Assembly: GCA_025362415.1 (NCBI GenBank)
Contig: JANYGM010000134.1
Coordinates: 1 to 21,906, forward strand
Source of the DNA: a bacterium
Lineage (GTDB): Bacteria; Bacteroidota; Bacteroidia; Cytophagales; Thermonemataceae
Reading direction: 5' to 3'
Length of the DNA: 21,906 bases
Each line of letters begins with the position of its first letter. Position 1 is the first letter of the stretch. This document shows, piece after piece, positions 1 through 6,243 of the stretch. The notes below the pieces were generated by a model. The model was not told the origin of the DNA, did not search any database, and saw nothing but the letters and a program-made list of their open reading frames with translations. The translations under genes were made by a program, and so were the position numbers.

Positions 1-6
1 CCGTTT

Positions 7-188
7 AGACGTTGCAAGCAACGTCTCTACAAACAAATACATAAAAACAAATATGTATTTATGCCACCTTAGACGAGAAATTAACATTACTGGGGCAAGC
101 CCCAGTAATGTTAATTTCTCGTCTAAGGTGGCATAAATACATATTTGTTTTTATGTATTTGTTTGTAGAGACGTTGCTTGCAACGTCT
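7..188. repeat. 182-bp palindrome with perfect 90-bp arms
   Basis: Positions 7-96 are the exact reverse complement of 99-188, leaving only two bases (AA, 97-98) as a loop. Each outer end of the palindrome is itself a small palindrome, built on GACGTTGC and GCAACGTC, and the centre is a third one (GGGGCAAGCCCC). The structure lies just downstream of rpoZ, which is transcribed toward it. No ORF in it looks real. It could be a head-to-head duplication of a mobile palindromic repeat, or an assembly or amplification artefact, because arms this long and this perfect are usually unstable in cells. Confidence 0.95.
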
Positions 189-226
189 CTACAAATACAT
201 TTTCATAACATCAGTCAATTAATTAC

Positions 227-262
227 AGAAATTAACATTACTGGGGGCAAGCCCAGCCCCTA
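227..262. repeat. Partial copy of the palindrome core
   Basis: The stretch from AGAAATTAACATTACTGGGG onward repeats the central part of the adjacent palindrome (compare 77-104), then diverges into a GCCC-rich end. It sits 30 bp beyond the rpoZ stop. It suggests that this core is a dispersed repeat and not a unique sequence. Confidence 0.75.
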
Positions 263-292
263 CAAAATACAACCTAAACAGTTACAAAATTC

Positions 293-673
293 TTATCTTT
301 CGTAAGATTTTTCTTTGTCTTTCTCTGCTTTTTCAGCCAGTTTTTCTCTTTCTTCAAGTGTTAGGCGTTTCCAAGATAATTTCCCTTCCATAAACTCCTC
401 AATAGCAATAAGTGTAGGTTTAGGCAAACGCTCATAAAAGCGAGAGATTTCTATTTGCTCACGGTTTTCAAAAATTTCTTCCAAATTATCCACAGGTGAA
501 GAAAAGTCGTTTAGCTTTCCAGCAAGTTCGTCTTTGGTTTGTTGTGCTATTTGTCTAGCACGTTTAGAAATAATGTTAATAGACTCATAAACATTACCAG
601 TTTTGTTGGTTACAAGTTGCATATCACGAGTAATGATAGAAGCACTTCCTGTTACGTTGCTTTTAATAGCCAT
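293..673 (-). CDS. rpoZ: RNA polymerase omega subunit, Bacteroidota type
   Basis: This 126-residue protein resembles the omega (RpoZ/Rpb6-like) subunit of Bacteroidota, a small core RNA polymerase subunit that helps assembly by holding the beta' subunit. The recognisable parts are SIITRD near residue 12, the NVYESINIISKRARQI helix (about 27-42), and a long charged tail. The middle block NLEEIFENREQIEISRFYE and the following LPKPTLIA are typical of the phylum's version. The start is the ATG at 671-673. It lies downstream of bamD on the same strand, which is the usual order in this phylum, with 120 bp between them that hold a repeat hairpin. The usual next gene (coaBC) is not seen, because the window ends in the palindrome. 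The assignment rests on recognition by eye and on gene order. Confidence 0.8.
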   Translation of the reverse strand: MAIKSNVTGSASIITRDMQLVTNKTGNVYESINIISKRARQIAQQTKDELAGKLNDFSSPVDNLEEIFENREQIEISRFYERLPKPTLIAIEEFMEGKLSWKRLTLEEREKLAEKAEKDKEKSYER

Positions 674-707
674 TTTATATAAGATTAAGTGAATTATGAA
701 TATTAAA

Positions 708-788
708 GAAGGTACGAGGTTTGAGGTACGAGGTACGAAAAAAAACGTATTGAATTTCTCGTATTTCGTACCTCAAACTTCGTACTTC
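708..788. repeat. Inverted pair of GGTACGA-type heptamer repeats
   Basis: The left arm (708-738) is made of 7-bp units GGTACGA, GGTTTGA, GGTACGA, GGTACGA. The right arm (759-788) is the reverse complement of nearly the same run. The pair could fold into a hairpin of about 30 bp with a 20-base loop. It fills the gap between the bamD stop (794) and the rpoZ start (673). It is therefore either an intra-operon hairpin that tunes rpoZ expression or a neutral repeat. The same unit type recurs at 19143-19170 and 19622-19653. Confidence 0.9.
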
Positions 789-793
789 AAAAA

Positions 794-1663
794 TCAGTTT
801 GCTTTTTGTACGGGTTCTGCTTGTGTTTCTTTGTTAGGTGTTTTTTCTTGTGCTTTTTTGATGCTTGCAAGATTTTTCACGCTGTTATCATACATATTAT
901 TGGCTTCTTTAAGGTACTGACTTTTAGGATATTTTAATAAAAACTCCTCAAAAAAACCAATAGCTTCATTATAGCGTTCTACTTTTTTCTCATCAATACT
1001 TTTTTTAGCAAGGCTATGCGCCACTTTTATTTTCTGAAAAGTAATCTCTTCTATATAATCTGAATCTGGGTAGAGTTTCTGAAAATTCCCTAATTCCACA
1101 ATAGCTGCTCTATAATTGGCACCTTGATAACTAACTGTTTTATAGTAAAGTTTGGCAGTTGCGTAGGCTTTTTGTTCTAGTTTTGCCCTACATTCTTTGA
1201 TTAAGCCATTTATTTCCTCAAGGCGTGGCGTTTGCGGATAGTTATTGATGTAAGATTGCAAAGCCGTAATGGCAGTCAGAGTGCTACTTTGGTCAAGGTT
1301 ATAACTAGGAGAATCTTTGTAAAGTGCATAAGCATACATATAATAGGCTTCTTCTGCTTTTTCGCTACGAGCAAAAGTTTCTGTAAATTTTTTGAAAAAA
1401 TACGAAGCAGTTTCATATTGTTTCATATAATAAACGCAATAAGCGTTAGTAAGTTGTGCTGGTTCATACTCTGCTTTTCCTCGTAAAAGTGGTACAGCTT
1501 CTTCCAAAAGCAATGATGCTTTAGAATAATCTTTTTTCTCATAATATTTCATAGCTCCTTCATACTTTTTGAGTGGGTCATTTGTTTTTTGCAAACGCCC
1601 AAATTTGCTACAAGAAGCAAGAAAAACAACATTCAATAATATTAAAAACAGATATTTTTGCAT
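794..1663 (-). CDS. bamD: Outer membrane protein assembly lipoprotein BamD
   Basis: BamD is the lipoprotein of the BAM complex that, with BamA, inserts beta-barrel proteins into the outer membrane from the periplasmic side. The protein starts with a lipoprotein signal peptide whose lipobox is LASC, giving a lipidated Cys18. Tetratricopeptide-like helix pairs follow. Typical turns are AMKYYEKKDYSKASLLLEEA (about 37-57), the QYETASYFFKKFTETF repeat, and the late FFEEFLLKYPKSQYLKEA repeat near residue 240. The length of 289 residues suits the family. The tail (about 270-289) is polar and rich in Lys, Glu and Gln. A TATCTTTG promoter element lies about 50 bp upstream, and rpoZ follows downstream in the normal Bacteroidota arrangement. 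Confidence 0.9.
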   Translation of the reverse strand: MQKYLFLILLNVVFLASCSKFGRLQKTNDPLKKYEGAMKYYEKKDYSKASLLLEEAVPLLRGKAEYEPAQLTNAYCVYYMKQYETASYFFKKFTETFARSEKAEEAYYMYAYALYKDSPSYNLDQSSTLTAITALQSYINNYPQTPRLEEINGLIKECRAKLEQKAYATAKLYYKTVSYQGANYRAAIVELGNFQKLYPDSDYIEEITFQKIKVAHSLAKKSIDEKKVERYNEAIGFFEEFLLKYPKSQYLKEANNMYDNSVKNLASIKKAQEKTPNKETQAEPVQKAN

Positions 1664-1715
1664 AAATGGGTATTGATTACTTTTACTGATTTTTTACGTT
1701 CTCTAAAAATTTGCA

Positions 1716-1723
1716 CAAAGATA
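1716..1723 (-). promoter_or_regulatory. Candidate -7 element for bamD
   Basis: On the minus strand this reads TATCTTTG, a full match to the Bacteroidota -7 consensus TAnnTTTG. It lies 53 bp upstream of the bamD ATG. No convincing -33 TTTG was seen, because the upstream sequence is one long A/T run. Confidence 0.55.
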
Positions 1724-1903
1724 CAAAAAAAATGATAGTAATTTTTTATTTTTTATGAAAAATGTCAAAAATCATTCCAAAAAGCAAGTTCAAAACGGTG
1801 GGTTTGGTGTGAAGTCAGTTATTTTTCATCTGACTTTAAATGTGCTTTTGAGCATTGATTTGGGAAATATTTTTACATAATCAAGCATTTAAAAGCGTTT
1901 TTT

Positions 1904-1932
1904 TGTTGTCAGGTGGAAACAACCTGACAACA
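1904..1932. repeat. Perfect 11-bp-stem hairpin downstream of the ABC-F gene
   Basis: TGTTGTCAGGT (1904-1914) pairs exactly with 1922-1932 around a 7-base loop. It lies 21 bp beyond the ABC-F stop. In the direction of that gene the hairpin is followed by an A-run and not a T-run, so it is not a textbook intrinsic terminator. It may be a dispersed palindrome or an RNA-stabilising 3' hairpin. The rest of the gap (1664-1953) holds a weaker 7-bp inverted repeat at 1812-1836 and no gene that I can support. Confidence 0.75.
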
Positions 1933-1953
1933 CAGAAGATAACAAAAATACCT

Positions 1954-3891
1954 TTACAATTTATCTATTTCCAATGCTATTTTTTCCCATTCTTGTTGGC
2001 ATTTGTCTAGCTGATTTTTAGCATTATGAAAACTCTCGTTGGTGGCTTTTAGCTTCTGATTATCATTGTAGATATTGCTATCTGCTAGTTGTTTTTCAAA
2101 CATAGCTTTTTCTTTTTCTAGTTCACTAATGCGCAATTCAACTATTTCTAACTCTTTTTGAAGTTTTTTAGCTTTTTCTTTGTTTTCAAAAGATGTAGTA
2201 GTATTATTGTTATTTGTTTGATTTTTAGGCTTTTCAATGATTTTTTCAGGTGTTTTTTCACTTGTTTTTAGGGCATTTTTAGCTTTATTTTCTTCTTCTG
2301 TTTTCTTTCTCCAATATTCGTATTCTTCATACGTACCCATATATTCTTTTATTTCGTAGTTTTCTATGTACCAAATCTTGTTAGCAACATTTTCTACAAA
2401 ATACCTGTCGTGAGAAACAACTACAAAAGTACCTTCATATTGCGCCAAAGCCTGTATCAGAATATTGACAGATTGCATATCCAAGTGATTGGTTGGTTCA
2501 TCTAGAAGCAAAAAATTAGCTTCAGAAATCAGCGTTTTAGCCAATGCAACCCTAGATTTTTCACCTCCAGAAAGCACCTTGATTTTCTTAAAAACCTCAT
2601 CACCAGAAAACAAAAAACAACCCAAAACGCCACGAAGTTCTGACTCTAGTTTGCCACTTCCTGCTTCTTTGAGTTCTGTAATCAAATCATTATCAACACG
2701 TAAGGCTTCTAATTGATGTTGTGCAAAAAACGTTTGTATGACATTATGCCCTTCTATACGCAAGCCTTGCACTTGTTCTGTGCCTGCAATTACACGCAAA
2801 AGCGTAGATTTTCCTTTACCATTTGCGCCAATAAGAGCAATTTTGTCGCCACGTTCAATGCTGACGTTGGTGTGTTTTAGGATATGATTGTCGCCATAAG
2901 ACTTAGAAACATTATCTAATTTAACTACATAACGTCCAGATGCTTGTTGGAAAGTAAAACGGAAATTTACTTTTGCGTTTTCTGCAATTACATCATCAAT
3001 CATATCAATTCTATCCAAAGATTTCACCTTAGATTGTACCTGACGTGCCTTGCTTGCTTTTGCCTTAAAACGCTCAATAAAGCGTTCAGTTTGTCTGATT
3101 TGGGCTTGCTGATTTTCAAAAGAACTTTTTTGAATCTCATTTCTCATAGCTTTTTCTTCTTGAAAAAACGTATAATTTCCGCTATAAACATTGAGTTTTT
3201 GCTGTGAAACTTCCACAATAATATTACAAACATTATCTAAAAACTGCCTGTCGTGAGAAACTACAATGGTTGCACCTTCATAATTTTCCAAATAACCTTC
3301 TATCCATTGAATAGAAGGCATATCTAAGTGATTGGTTGGCTCATCAAGCATCAAAAGTGCAGGTTTTTGCAAAAGTAGTTTTGCAAGCATTACACGCATA
3401 CGCCAGCCTCCAGAAAACTCTTTCAATGGACGTTCCAAATCCTTTGTAGCAAATCCCAAACCTTCCAAAACCGCTTCTGTTTTGGCACGCATTGTATAGC
3501 CTTCTAATCTTTCAAATTCTTCTTGGTATTTGGTAAGTTTGTCTAAAAGCTCGTCTGTATATTCTGTTTCCATCTCACCAAGCACTATTTCTATTTCTTT
3601 TTCCAAATAAACAGCACGCTCAAACGCCTGCATAGCCACCGACAAAATGCTTTCTGTCGTTTGATAAGACAATAAATCTTGGTTCAAAAATCCCAAAGAA
3701 CAATCATTTGCCTTGCTGACCGTTCCGCCATCAGGCAAATACTCGCCCGTAATGATGCGCAAAAGCGTAGATTTTCCTGTGCCATTTGCGCCCACAAGCC
3801 CAATACGGTCTTTTGGTTTGATATGTAAACTAGCTTCATCATACAAAGTACGACCGCCAAAATGAAAAGAAAGATTATTTATTGCTAACAT
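1954..3891 (-). CDS. ABC-F family ribosome-associated ATPase
   Basis: This is a duplicated ABC ATPase without membrane segments, that is, an ABC-F protein. Such proteins bind the ribosomal E site and relieve stalled or abnormal translation; some confer antibiotic resistance. The first cassette has Walker A GANGTGKST (residues 34-42), signature FSGGWRMR, and Walker B LLMLDEPTNHLD. The second has GANGKGKST, LSGGEKSR and FLLLDEPTNHLD. Between them is the charged helical linker with FIERFKAKASKARQVQ that defines ABC-F. The last 90 residues or so are a Lys/Glu-rich coiled coil, as in Uup/YheS-like members. The ATG at 3889-3891 comes 10 bp after a heptamer repeat. The probable promoter is about 250 bp upstream, beyond a block of repeats. 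The exact subfamily is uncertain. Confidence 0.93.
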   Translation of the reverse strand: MLAINNLSFHFGGRTLYDEASLHIKPKDRIGLVGANGTGKSTLLRIITGEYLPDGGTVSKANDCSLGFLNQDLLSYQTTESILSVAMQAFERAVYLEKEIEIVLGEMETEYTDELLDKLTKYQEEFERLEGYTMRAKTEAVLEGLGFATKDLERPLKEFSGGWRMRVMLAKLLLQKPALLMLDEPTNHLDMPSIQWIEGYLENYEGATIVVSHDRQFLDNVCNIIVEVSQQKLNVYSGNYTFFQEEKAMRNEIQKSSFENQQAQIRQTERFIERFKAKASKARQVQSKVKSLDRIDMIDDVIAENAKVNFRFTFQQASGRYVVKLDNVSKSYGDNHILKHTNVSIERGDKIALIGANGKGKSTLLRVIAGTEQVQGLRIEGHNVIQTFFAQHQLEALRVDNDLITELKEAGSGKLESELRGVLGCFLFSGDEVFKKIKVLSGGEKSRVALAKTLISEANFLLLDEPTNHLDMQSVNILIQALAQYEGTFVVVSHDRYFVENVANKIWYIENYEIKEYMGTYEEYEYWRKKTEEENKAKNALKTSEKTPEKIIEKPKNQTNNNNTTTSFENKEKAKKLQKELEIVELRISELEKEKAMFEKQLADSNIYNDNQKLKATNESFHNAKNQLDKCQQEWEKIALEIDKL

Positions 3892-3900
3892 TATGGAATA

Positions 3901-3935
3901 ATTTTGAATTTTGAATTTTGAATTGTGAATGAATA
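3901..3935 (+). repeat. Heptamer array ATTTTGA/ATTGTGA
   Basis: Five consecutive 7-bp units are in perfect register: ATTTTGA three times, then ATTGTGA and ATGAATA. They begin 10 bp upstream of the ABC-F start codon. A degenerate inverted piece (ATTCACA) lies near 4116-4122 at the far side of the same gap. Confidence 0.9.
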
Positions 3936-3980
3936 CAATATTTTAGCAGTTGATATTACACATAAAATATTGGATTTGTT

Positions 3981-4085
3981 GTAGAGAGGTTGTTTGCAAC
4001 GTCTTTACGACAAACAAGCATCATTATCAAATTGGCTTAAAACATAATGTCTGCTACATTCAGACGTTGCGAGCAACGTCTCTAC
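3981..4085. repeat. Pair of GTAGAGACGTTGC-type palindromes
   Basis: 3981-4008 (GTAGAGAGGTTG, then TTTGCAACGTCTTTAC) and 4062-4085 (AGACGTTGC, GA, GCAACGTCTCTAC) are degenerate copies of the small palindromes at the ends of the 7-188 structure. They sit in the 315-bp gap upstream of the ABC-F gene. The gap contains no supportable ORF. Its content is repeats, a promoter and a terminator. Confidence 0.85.
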
Positions 4086-4141
4086 ATTATATAACATCTG
4101 TTAGTAATACCAAAAATTCACAACTCTTATGAATTATTGCG

Positions 4142-4149
4142 CAAAAGTA
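4142..4149 (-). promoter_or_regulatory. Candidate -7 element for the ABC-F gene
   Basis: On the minus strand this reads TACTTTTG followed by C, matching TAnnTTTG. If used, it gives the ABC-F mRNA a leader of about 240 nt that contains two palindromes and the heptamer array. It lies just beyond the terminator of the upstream gene, which is where a new promoter would be expected. Confidence 0.6.
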
Positions 4150-4163
4150 CGTAAAAACTTTGA

Positions 4164-4205
4164 CAAAACAAAAAAGAAGACTTCACTTAAAGTAAAGTCT
4201 TCTTT
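4164..4205 (-). terminator. Intrinsic terminator of the nuclease-like gene
   Basis: AAAGAAGACTT (4173-4183) pairs with 4195-4205, with further pairing inside after one mismatch. On the minus strand the stem is followed by TTTTGTTTTG. The hairpin starts immediately after the stop codon at 4207-4209, so this is a classic intrinsic terminator. Confidence 0.9.
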
Positions 4206-4206
4206 G

Positions 4207-4800
4207 TTACAAATAACTTTCTATGATATAATGAAAAACACCTAAAATTTCTTTTAAATCTGTATAAACTTTATTATCAATGTAAAAAACATTCTCTTCA
4301 AATCTTAAAAACTTCCATTCTGTGCCATCAGTAGCGCAACCATATAAAATAGGGATATTTTTACCTTCCATTTCGTTAAATAATTTTGCACCATATAATT
4401 GGGCAGCACACTGCGCAATGCCATAATCCATATCTTCATCTTTTGCTTCTACAAGCGAAATAATAGGAGATTCAAGATAAGCACTTTGAGGAATTAGCGT
4501 AAAGAAAAAATCACATTCGCCAGATAAATCTTTTTCACTATCCACAGGCAACTCTTCACCTGAAAACAAAGTAATATTTGCTTGATAACTTTGAGCAATC
4601 TCTACCAAAATAGGTGAAACAATCCGTTCTGACTTTACTTTTTCATTACGAAGTGGAACTAATTTTGCTTTTTTTAGAGTTTCTAATAGCCAACTACTTG
4701 CATCATAAGGTTTGATATTCTCAAATAAATCAGCTCTACGAGCTAAAAAACCAAACTTTTTTGTAACTTGTTCTATTTTTTTATAATTGCTGTATCCCAT
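4207..4800 (-). CDS. PD-(D/E)XK nuclease-like protein
   Basis: No named family was recognised with certainty. The 197 residues show the layout of a PD-(D/E)XK nuclease fold. An acidic core strand GECDFFFTL carries Asp97. It is followed by ISLVEAKDED, which holds the Glu118-x-Lys120 pair. Next comes a helix with Gln residues (IAQCAAQLYGAK, about 128-139) like the QxxxQ helix of many such nucleases. The C-terminal part (TDGTEWKFLRFEE) resembles type I restriction R-subunit N-terminal domains and the related stand-alone proteins common in Bacteroidota and cyanobacteria. There is no signal peptide, so it is probably cytoplasmic. The gene has its own promoter and terminator and no methylase or other partner nearby. 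Nuclease activity is an inference from these motifs. Confidence 0.65.
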   Translation of the reverse strand: MGYSNYKKIEQVTKKFGFLARRADLFENIKPYDASSWLLETLKKAKLVPLRNEKVKSERIVSPILVEIAQSYQANITLFSGEELPVDSEKDLSGECDFFFTLIPQSAYLESPIISLVEAKDEDMDYGIAQCAAQLYGAKLFNEMEGKNIPILYGCATDGTEWKFLRFEENVFYIDNKVYTDLKEILGVFHYIIESYL

Positions 4801-4815
4801 AAAAATGTTTAAGTA

Positions 4816-4843
4816 ATTGTGAATTTTAAATTGTGAATGAATA
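4816..4843 (+). repeat. Heptamer array ATTGTGA/ATTTTAA
   Basis: There are four 7-bp units in register (ATTGTGA, ATTTTAA, ATTGTGA, ATGAATA). They begin 15 bp upstream of the start codon of the nuclease-like gene and lie between it and its probable promoter. The last two units match the end of the 3901-3935 array. Confidence 0.85.
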
Positions 4844-4864
4844 GTTAATGTAAAAATTTCGTTG

Positions 4865-4872
4865 CAAATTTA
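4865..4872 (-). promoter_or_regulatory. Candidate -7 element for the nuclease-like gene
   Basis: On the minus strand this reads TAAATTTG followed by C, matching TAnnTTTG. It is about 65 bp upstream of the ATG at 4800, with the heptamer array in the predicted leader. Confidence 0.5.
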
Positions 4873-4923
4873 TAGTATACTGCAAACGGGAAGGATTTCG
4901 GACTTTTGCCCGAACCCAAAGGG

Positions 4924-6198
4924 CAATGCTGTTAAGCTAAGAAGTAACAAAATAGACCAAAAAGTCGTTAAAGAGTGTAAAAGTGTAAAACTATTCACAT
5001 TCTCCACTTCTTAACAATCTTCTTGGTCATGACAAAAATAGCACAAATAATTGAACTATTGCAGTGTTTTTTACAAAAAAAAGAAACAATTTTAAAATAC
5101 CGTCTAAATGATATTGATTTTATTAGAGCATCTAAATTAGGTTTTATGAATACAGTAATGCTTGGTTTATATCGTTTTAAAGCTAGTCTTGATGCTGAAC
5201 TGTATAATTTGCTAAAAAAAAATAATTTAGCAGTTGTGAGTAAAAGTGCTTACAGTCAAAGTCGGTATAAAATAAATAGTGATATTTATGTTGATTTAAA
5301 CGATATATTGATAGATAATTTAAAATCATCTGTCAATATTTCAAATTTGTCTACTAATTTGCCTGCTAAAACTTTTGGTGGTTTTGGTGTTCACGCTGTT
5401 GATGGCTCAAAGATTACCTTGCCCAATACACAAGAGTTACAAGCGCATTTTGGTTCGCAACAAGGTGGTTCTAAGGAGACTCCAACACAAACAGCTATGT
5501 GTTTATTGATGTGTTGTTATGATGTATTGAATAATCTTTTTGTCAAAAGTCAAATTGAACCACTAACAATAGGCGAGCAAACAGTAGTAAAACAATGGGT
5601 ACAAGCGTTTGATAGTCAATCTATTACTCTTTTTGATAGAGGTTTTCCGAGTATCTTTTTTTGTCATTGTATGCTCAAATATAATAAACCATTTGTGATG
5701 CGTGCCAGAGTGAATTTCAATAAAGTTGTGAGTGCTTTTTATGCCTCTGATGAAGTAGATAGCATTGTTTCTTTTGTTGCTGAATCCACAATTTACAACA
5801 AATATTTATAAATGAAGCACAAGTCATTGTGGATAAAGAAACTGTAAATTGTCAGAAAGAGTATAAAGTCAATCATAATGTAGCAACAGGCATTTTTAGA
5901 TTTCGGCTTATTGCTTTGTTAATGACAATGGATACACAACTTATTATCAAGGAATTAGTGAGTGTATTTGCTCAAAAAAGAGTAGCAAGGAGTGAAAAAA
6001 TAAAAGCCTTCCTCGTAAAAAATCAATAGCAAAACGGCGAAATCTGACAACACAACTCAATTTCAAACGAGCTGCTTAACATAAAATTACGTACACACGA
6101 CCATTTTTTAGAGGAATTATCAACACTTGAAAGTGTTAAATAACTGAAAATCAATATATTATAAACCATAAATCAATTTTCTTAGCTTAACAGCATTG
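4924..6198 (+). mobile_element. Decayed IS4-family insertion sequence
   Basis: The element is bounded by perfect 18-bp inverted repeats, CAATGCTGTTAAGCTAAG at 4924-4941 and its reverse complement at 6181-6198. The 9-bp direct repeat CCCAAAGGG flanks it on both sides (4915-4923 and 6199-6207), a target-site duplication of the size made by several IS4-family members. The inverted repeat also extends 3 bp into the duplication because the duplication is itself palindromic. The total is 1275 bp, somewhat short for this kind of element, in keeping with internal loss from the transposase gene. The intact ends and target duplication show an insertion by transposition that has not been rearranged since. 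Confidence 0.92.
5029..6079 (+). pseudogene. IS4-type DDE transposase, frameshifted
   Basis: The first frame runs from the ATG at 5029 to a stop at 5811. It contains the start of an IS4-like catalytic core: GVHAVDGSKITLPN with the first Asp, and SITLFDRGFPS with the second Asp. The RNase H-fold context is usual for the family. After the stop, recognisable transposase sequence continues in another frame from about 5814 (NEAQVIVDKETVN). A third frame gives a Lys/Arg-rich tail (PRKKSIAKRRN, then LTTQLNFKRAA) ending at 6079. The Y-x2-R-x3-E-x6-K signature that carries the catalytic Glu cannot be found in any frame, so part of the core has been deleted. The protein cannot be active as it stands. 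Confidence 0.88.
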
Positions 6199-6243
6199 CC
6201 CAAAGGGGGCTTTAATACAAAAAATACATTATACTATTAAAAT

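Noticed and set aside
1..290. A plus-strand ORF of 65 codons running from the palindrome into the rpoZ end.
   Set aside because: It translates palindromic repeat and has no protein-like features.
1904..1932. A standard intrinsic terminator for the ABC-F gene.
   Set aside because: The hairpin is perfect but on the gene's strand it is followed by an A-run, not a T-run, so I list it only as a hairpin.
5829..6029. A separate 66-residue gene downstream of the transposase.
   Set aside because: It is the frameshifted continuation of the transposase and lies inside the insertion sequence.
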